Below, piece after piece: positions 59,432 to 64,000 of a DNA stretch of 64,000 bases. The notes under the pieces are model-generated. The model was not told the DNA's origin. It saw only the letters and a program-made list of their open reading frames with translations, and searched no databases. Position numbers and translations under genes: made by a program. The DNA lies in contig JAYOFO010000002.1 in assembly GCA_038117265.1 (NCBI GenBank), positions 1 through 64,000 of the forward strand. Direction: 5' to 3'. Every line of letters begins with the position of its first letter. Position 1 is the stretch's first letter. Origin of the DNA: JAYPUG01 sp038117265. GTDB lineage: Bacteria > Pseudomonadota > Alphaproteobacteria > UBA6615.

Positions 59432-60208
59432 CTACTGGGCGAAGCTCGGGTCGATCCGCTCGAGCCGGCGCAGGAAGGCCGGCCAGTCCGCCGTGCCGCG
59501 GCCCGAATTGTGGGCCTTGCGCTGTTCGGCGAAGTGGTCGAGCACCTCCTTCGGCGGCATGGCGAAATCGCTGCCCGCCGCCTGCTGGGTCAGCTGCAGC
59601 TTGCACGCGACCTCCAGCTCGCGCATCAGCATGAAGGCGTCGCGCATCGACTTGCCGACCGTCACCGCGCCATGGTTGCGCATCAGCAGCGTGTGGTTGT
59701 CGCCCAGCGCCGCGGCGATCGCCGCGCGCTCGTCGAGATTCTCGGTGATGCCCTCGTAATCGTGGTAGCCGACATTGTTCCAGAACTGCATGCCCGACTG
59801 GGACAGCGGCAGGATGCCGCCGGGCTGGTTCGCCACCGCGATCGTCGCGGGGATGTGGGTGTGGTAGGCGGCGTTGATGTCGGGCCGCGCCCGCATCAGC
59901 CCGCCGTGCAGGGTGAAGCCGGGCCGGTTGACGTGCAGGCTCTCGTCCACGTCGTCGTTGCGGGAGTCCACCTTGACCAGGTTCGAGGCCGTCACCTCCT
60001 CGTAGTTGAGCTCGTGGGCCTTGATCAGGAAGAAGTCCGGCGCGTCGGGCACCCGGATCGAGATGTGGTTGTAGATGCTGTCGGCCCACTCGTAGATGTG
60101 GGCGAGCCGATAGGCGGCCGCCAGGTCGACACGGGCCTGCCATTCCTCGGGGCTGACCTGATCGCGCAGCGACGGCACGTCGCGAAGTTGGACGACATTC
60201 GAGCTCAT
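59432..60208 (-). CDS. Class II aldolase/adducin-family protein
   Basis: 258 residues with AGGAGATATGC before the ATG. The zinc-binding motif is AYHTHIPATIAVANQPGG near residue 128, with further His in MRNHGAVTVGKSMRDAFML near residue 185. DFFLIKAHELNYEEVTASNL carries the Ser/Asn phosphate- or carboxylate-site of the family. It cleaves or decarboxylates hydroxy-oxo acids or acts as an epimerase. It follows the GlcD-like gene by 34 bp in a minus-strand operon with a dehalogenase; an aldol addition or cleavage involving glycolate or glyoxylate is plausible. Confidence 0.9.
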   Translation of the reverse strand: MSSNVVQLRDVPSLRDQVSPEEWQARVDLAAAYRLAHIYEWADSIYNHISIRVPDAPDFFLIKAHELNYEEVTASNLVKVDSRNDDVDESLHVNRPGFTLHGGLMRARPDINAAYHTHIPATIAVANQPGGILPLSQSGMQFWNNVGYHDYEGITENLDERAAIAAALGDNHTLLMRNHGAVTVGKSMRDAFMLMRELEVACKLQLTQQAAGSDFAMPPKEVLDHFAEQRKAHNSGRGTADWPAFLRRLERIDPSFAQ

Positions 60209-60242
60209 TGCATATCTCCTCGTCGCGCGGCCCCGGAGCGGC

Positions 60243-61646
60243 TCAGACCAGCACCATCTTGCCCGGGTTCATGATGTTGGCGGGATCGTAGGCGCGCTTG
60301 AGCGCGCGCATCAACTCCAGCGCGTCCTCGCCATGCTCCTTGGGCAGGTAACGCATCTTGCCCACGCCGATGCCGTGCTCGCCGGTGCACGTGCCTTCCA
60401 TGGCGATCGCCCGCTCGACGATGCGCGCGTTGCACGCCATGACGCGATCCACCTCGTCCTGGTCGTCGGGGTCGAGCATGAACAGCACGTGGAAGTTGCC
60501 GTCGCCGACATGGCCGACGATGGGGCACGCGAAACCGGACGCGCGCGTGTCCTGCTCGGTCGCCAGGATGCACTCGGCCAGCCGCGAGATCGGCACGCAG
60601 ACATCGGTCGACATGCCCTGCTTGGTCGGCTCGGCGGCGATCCCGGCATAGTAGGCGTCGTGGCGCGCCTGCCAGAGCTTGTTGCGCTCCTCGTGGTCGG
60701 CCGTCCAGCGAAAGGCCGAGCCGCCGAACTCGTCGGCGATGTCGCGCACCAGCTGCGCCTGCTCCTCGACCCCGGCCTCGGTGCCGTGGAACTCGTAGAA
60801 CAGGGTCGGCTTGGCCTCGTAGCCCTCGAGGCCGGAATACTCGATGGTCAGCTGCATCATCAGCGCATCGAGCAGCTCGATCCGCGCTACGGGGACGCCG
60901 GCCTGGATCGTCAGGATCACGCTGTTCACCGCATCGCCCAGCGAGGGGTACTGGCACACCGCCGAGGCGATCTTCTCGGGAATGCCATAGAGCTTCAGAT
61001 GCACCTCGGTGATGACGCCCAGCGTGCCCTCCGAGCCGACGAAGATGCGCGTCAGGTCGTAGCCGGCCGCCGACTTCTTGGCCCGCCCCCCGGTGCGGAT
61101 GATCCTGCCCTCGGCGGTGACGACCGTCAGGCCCAGCACGTTCTCCTTCATGGTGCCGTAGCGCACCGCGTTGGTGCCGCTGGCCCGCGTCGCGGCCATC
61201 CCGCCCAGCGAGGCGTCGGCGCCCGGATCGACGGGGAAGAACAGGCCGGTGTCGCGCAGATACTCGTTGAGCTGCTTGCGGGTCACTCCCGCCTGGACCC
61301 GGCAATCGAGGTCTTCGGGATGCACCTCGATCACGTCGTTCATCTGCATCAGGTCGATGGTCACCCCGCCATGGGGCGCAGTGACGTGGCCCTCCAGCGA
61401 CGTCCCTGTCCCGAACGGGATCACCGGCACGCGGTGGGCGGCGCAGATCTTTACGATCTCGGCCACCTCCTCGGTCGTCTGCGGGAAGCACACGCAGTCG
61501 GCCGGCACCGGCTTGAAGTAATCCTCGCCGCGCCCGTGATGCTTGCGCACCGCCAGCGACGTCGTCACCCGGTCGCCGAGCAATTCCTCGAGCGCATCGA
61601 GCACCGGGGAACCCGTATCCGCCCGCGCATATGCCGCGTTGCTCAT
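60243..61646 (-). CDS. FAD-binding oxidase, glycolate oxidase GlcD/D-lactate dehydrogenase-like
   Basis: 467 residues, the length of LDHD/GlcD-type flavoproteins. The FAD domain has PVIPFGTGTSLEGHVTAPHG near residue 75 and GGRAKKSAAGYDLTRIFVGS. The C-terminal domain has the conserved His in VGHVGDGNFHVLFMLDPDDQ and the family end CTGEHGIGVGKMRYLPKEHG. It oxidises 2-hydroxy acids such as glycolate or D-lactate to the 2-oxo acid, passing electrons to the quinone or an acceptor protein. No GlcE/GlcF partners follow. It is the first gene of the minus-strand operon that ends in the dehalogenase, a fit with oxidation of the glycolate product. Confidence 0.92.
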   Translation of the reverse strand: MSNAAYARADTGSPVLDALEELLGDRVTTSLAVRKHHGRGEDYFKPVPADCVCFPQTTEEVAEIVKICAAHRVPVIPFGTGTSLEGHVTAPHGGVTIDLMQMNDVIEVHPEDLDCRVQAGVTRKQLNEYLRDTGLFFPVDPGADASLGGMAATRASGTNAVRYGTMKENVLGLTVVTAEGRIIRTGGRAKKSAAGYDLTRIFVGSEGTLGVITEVHLKLYGIPEKIASAVCQYPSLGDAVNSVILTIQAGVPVARIELLDALMMQLTIEYSGLEGYEAKPTLFYEFHGTEAGVEEQAQLVRDIADEFGGSAFRWTADHEERNKLWQARHDAYYAGIAAEPTKQGMSTDVCVPISRLAECILATEQDTRASGFACPIVGHVGDGNFHVLFMLDPDDQDEVDRVMACNARIVERAIAMEGTCTGEHGIGVGKMRYLPKEHGEDALELMRALKRAYDPANIMNPGKMVLV

Positions 61647-61742
61647 GTAAAACGTTCCTCGTCAGACTGCAGGCCCGTAACATAACCCAACCCCGAAATC
61701 CGGCCTAGCCGGCCCGATGAGACGAGTGCACGGAGATCCACG

Positions 61743-62867
61743 ATGAACAAGGCCCTGGACGGAATCCTGGTGGTCAGCGTCGAACAGGCGGTTGCCGCAC
61801 CCTACGCTTCCTCGCGGCTGGCCGATGCCGGCGCACGGGTGATCAAGATCGAGCGGCCCGAGGGCGATTTCGCGCGCGGCTACGACCGAACGGCGAAGGG
61901 ACAGAGCGCCTATTTCGTCTGGCTCAACCGGGGCAAGCAATCCATCGCGCTCGACTTCACGCAGCCCGACGATGCGGCGCTGCTGCACCGGCTGATCGCG
62001 CGCGCCGACGTGTTCATCCAGAACCTGTCGCCGGGCGCGGCCGAGCGCGCCAGCTTCGGCTCCGCCGACCTGCGGCGCGAATACCCGCGGCTGATCACCT
62101 GCGACATCTCCGGCTACGGGTCCGAAGGCCCCTACCGCGACATGCGCGCCTACGACCTGCTGGTCCAGGCCGAGAGCGCGCTGTGCGAGGTGACGGGCAC
62201 GCCCGACGGCCCCGGCCGGGTCGGCGTGTCGGTCTGCGACATCGCCTGCGGCATGGCGGCCCACGCCGCGATCCTCGAGGCGCTGTTCCACCGCGAACGC
62301 ACCGGCGAGGGCCGCGCCATCGGCTCGTCCCTGTTCGCCGGCATGGCCGACTGGATGAACGTGCCCTACCTGCAGGCCGTCTATGGCGGTGCGGCGCCGA
62401 CCCGCCAGGGCCTGCACCACCCCACCATCGCGCCCTATGGCGCATATGCGTCCGGTGACGGCAAGCAGGTGGTGCTGGCCATCCAGAACCAGCGCGAGTG
62501 GCGGCGCCTGTGCGCCGAGGTGCTGGAGGATGCCGCGATGGCCGACCATCCGTACTTCCACGACAACGTGGCGCGGGTCGAGCACCGGCCGGCGCTGAAC
62601 GCGCGCATCGATGCGGTGTTCGGCGGGCTTTCACGCGACGAGATCGTCGCGCGGCTGCGCGCCGCGCAGATCGCCTACGGATCAGTCAACGACGTGGCCG
62701 ACTTCGCGGCGCACCCGCAGCTGTGCACGGTCGACGTGGAGACCGAGGGCGGCACGGTGACGCTGGTCGCCCCGCCCGCGCGGATCGACGGCGCGGATGC
62801 CGAATTGGGGCCCGTGCCGGCGCTCGATGCGAACGGCGCGGCGATCCGAGCGGAGTTCGCGGCCTAG
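61743..62867 (+). CDS. CoA-transferase, family III (CaiB/BaiF)
   Basis: 374 residues with GGAGATCC before the ATG. It opens with ILVVSVEQAVAAPYASSRLA and DAGARVIKIERPEGDFARGY, the CoA-binding start. VFIQNLSPGAAERA and the catalytic Asp in VSVCDIACGMAAHAAILEAL near residue 165 follow. It moves CoA between a thioester and a free acid, perhaps a formyl-, oxalyl- or dicarboxylic-type acid. It is divergent from the GlcD-like gene, 96 bp apart, and may belong to the same pathway. A second, more compact member of the family is at 37067. It is convergent with the DUF1761 gene. Confidence 0.9.
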   Translation: MNKALDGILVVSVEQAVAAPYASSRLADAGARVIKIERPEGDFARGYDRTAKGQSAYFVWLNRGKQSIALDFTQPDDAALLHRLIARADVFIQNLSPGAAERASFGSADLRREYPRLITCDISGYGSEGPYRDMRAYDLLVQAESALCEVTGTPDGPGRVGVSVCDIACGMAAHAAILEALFHRERTGEGRAIGSSLFAGMADWMNVPYLQAVYGGAAPTRQGLHHPTIAPYGAYASGDGKQVVLAIQNQREWRRLCAEVLEDAAMADHPYFHDNVARVEHRPALNARIDAVFGGLSRDEIVARLRAAQIAYGSVNDVADFAAHPQLCTVDVETEGGTVTLVAPPARIDGADAELGPVPALDANGAAIRAEFAA

Positions 62868-62870
62868 GCG

Positions 62871-63272
62871 TCAGCCGGCGATCAGGCCGATGACGATGCC
62901 CTGGATGGCGAAGACGCCCAGCCAGTGCGCGCCGTCGATCATCGTGAGTGCCCTGCTCGCCCCCTGGTAACGGTGGTTGATCGTCATCGTCGTCACGACG
63001 AACGCGATCCAGACCGACAGCCCGATCGTCAGGCCGCCGCCGAGCGAGACCGTGCCCAGCGAGACCATGAGGACCGAGAGCAGGTAGGCGATCACGACCT
63101 GTCCAACGAATTCGATCACGAACGGGGATGCACCGCCCCCCAGCTCTTCCCGGGTCTTGCCGATGGCGGCCAGCCACGCCTTGCCGAGAGTCATGTAGAA
63201 CGCCGCCCCGAAGGCGAAACTCACAGCCACCGCGGCGATCAGCGCAATCTAGTCGATGTTCCCGAATGCCAT
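62871..63272 (-). pseudogene. DUF1761 membrane protein interrupted by an amber codon at codon 8
   Basis: The full frame starts at the ATG at 63272 (GAGGGATCGG before it) and reads MAFGNID, then TAG (63249-63251), then IALIAAVAVSFAFGAAFYMT and on to the stop at 62871, 134 codons in all. DUF1761 proteins have a Trp-like residue here (W codon TGG to TAG is one change). The rest is a normal four-helix DUF1761 membrane protein with WIAFVVTTMTINHRYQG and a C-terminal LGVFAIQGIVIGLIAG. Start from an internal ATG/GTG near codon 15 could still give a shorter protein (119 residues). Function of the family is unknown. Confidence 0.75.
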
Positions 63273-63282
63273 GTCCGATCCC

Positions 63283-64000
63283 TCAGTCCAGCGTCGGGTC
63301 GAGGACGACCTTGCCCGTGCCCTCGCGGCTCTCTACCCGGCGGTGGCCGTCGGCGGCCCGGCTGAGCGGCAGAACCTGGTCGATCAGCACCTTCACCCCG
63401 CCCTTGCCGGCGCGCACGAACGCCTCCTGGAGCCCGCCCGGCGCCTCGCGCGGCTCGCCGACGATCTTGAGGAAATAGAGATACAGCCGGCGCACCGACA
63501 GCGGCACATCGGGCGCGCCCGAGGCGTTGCCCGCCGTCACCAGGGTCGCGCCACGGGACATCGAATGGATCACCTGGTTGAAGGTCGCGGGATCGGCGAC
63601 GCTGTCGCACACGCCCGACACGCCCGCCCCGCCGGTGATCTTCATGATCTCCTCGGTCAGGTCCTGGGTACGATAGTTGATCGCGTGGTCGGCGCCCAGT
63701 TCGCGGGTCGCGTTGGCGCGCTCGTCGGTGCCGGCCGCGGCGATGACGTTGGCGCCGGCCCATTTGGCGACCTGCACGCAGGCCGCACCGAGGCCGCCGG
63801 TGGCTCCCATGACGAGGACGTTGTCCCCCTCCTTCACCTGCAGCACGTTCTCGACCTGATTCACGGCGGTGGCGAGGTGCCGGCCGATCACCGTCGCCTC
63901 GTGGAAGCCGAGATTGTCGGGGATCGGCACCGTGCGCGACGCCAGTGTGCGCACATACTGGGCGTAGCCGCCCCAGATCGTCACGCCGAGGAAGTCGACC
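63283..64000 (-). CDS. MDR-family quinone oxidoreductase (5' end beyond the window)
   Basis: 239 codons are visible to the stop at 63283; the gene continues past the window edge with no start. The NADPH motif is MGATGGLGAACVQVAKWAGA, then AAAGTDERANATRELGADHA is the usual second-strand region. The C-terminus reads GGVKVLIDQVLPLSRAADGH then REGTGKVVLDP, as in zinc-independent quinone oxidoreductases. It is upstream of the DUF1761 gene on the same strand (10-bp gap), so the two were probably co-transcribed. Substrate unknown. Confidence 0.9.
   Translation of the reverse strand, partial: VDFLGVTIWGGYAQYVRTLASRTVPIPDNLGFHEATVIGRHLATAVNQVENVLQVKEGDNVLVMGATGGLGAACVQVAKWAGANVIAAAGTDERANATRELGADHAINYRTQDLTEEIMKITGGAGVSGVCDSVADPATFNQVIHSMSRGATLVTAGNASGAPDVPLSVRRLYLYFLKIVGEPREAPGGLQEAFVRAGKGGVKVLIDQVLPLSRAADGHRRVESREGTGKVVLDPTLD

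Noticed and set aside
62871..63272. TAG recoded as a sense codon in this genome
   Set aside because: Many intact genes in the window end with TAG exactly where family members end (for example 15604-15606, 24050-24052 and 54949-54951), so a general reassignment is not credible; local nonsense mutations are simpler.

Overview
This is a gene-dense, high-GC window with the look of an alphaproteobacterial chromosome. It is probably a metabolically versatile soil or marine heterotroph (Rhodospirillales/Rhizobiales-like), but no marker gene fixes the taxon. The clues are consistent GC-ending codons, a methylsuccinyl-CoA dehydrogenase typical of the ethylmalonyl-CoA pathway, many Liv/CUT1-type ABC systems, and dispersed GC-rich intergenic palindromes. 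I see no rRNA, tRNA, CRISPR array, transposase, integrase or prophage.

Layout. 1-5.7 kb (minus): XRE-cupin regulator, alpha/beta hydrolase, hydantoinase/oxoprolinase A, and two consecutive B-type subunits, the second cut by the window edge. 5.9-12.2 kb (plus): a complete CUT1-type ABC importer (Tat-exported binding protein, two permeases, ATPase), then a terminator and two tandem 266-aa alpha/beta hydrolases. 12.2-16.9 kb: class IV aminotransferase, an orphan CoxL-like molybdenum hydroxylase large subunit, and a fold-type I aminotransferase. 16.9-21.6 kb (minus): a complete branched-chain-type ABC importer (binding protein-LivH-LivM-LivG-LivF). 22.0-28.3 kb: SDR, MFS carrier, hydroxyisobutyrate-dehydrogenase-like enzyme, acyl-CoA ligase, zeta-crystallin-like reductase and a second SDR. 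28.5-35.2 kb: rhodanese, flavin reductase-like protein, amidohydrolase, two cupins, TSUP exporter, GST, orphan ParB-like domain and cyclase. 35.2-36.3 kb: an AT-rich island with a broken DUF4145-like gene and a GrlR-like small protein. 36.3-40.2 kb: RraA-like protein, CoA-transferase and Mcd.

40.2-50.2 kb: a structured leader and an unrecognised internally duplicated protein; two separate E1 alpha/beta 2-oxoacid dehydrogenase pairs without E2 or E3; a luciferase-like monooxygenase; an acetolactate-synthase-like TPP enzyme; a FAH hydrolase; and a metallo-beta-lactamase-fold enzyme. 50.3-53.3 kb: flavodoxin-like reductase, EamA exporter and two Asp/Glu-racemase-like paralogues with substituted cysteines. 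53.4-58.0 kb: SCP2-type thiolase, SlyX, GIY-YIG, DinB, CinA and EamA. 58.0-64.0 kb: a minus-strand cluster with a haloacetate dehalogenase-like hydrolase, NIPSNAP protein, class II aldolase and GlcD-like FAD oxidase; then a CoA-transferase, an amber-interrupted DUF1761 gene and a partial quinone reductase.

The overall theme is uptake and catabolism of organic acids, amides and amino-acid-like compounds, as several small operons each with its own importer or exporter. The least explained items are the duplicated protein at 40.5 kb with its hairpin-rich leader, the paired E2-less E1 modules, the cysteine-depleted racemase paralogues, and the dehalogenase/glycolate-oxidase-like operon. All assignments come from reading the sequence; no database search was run.
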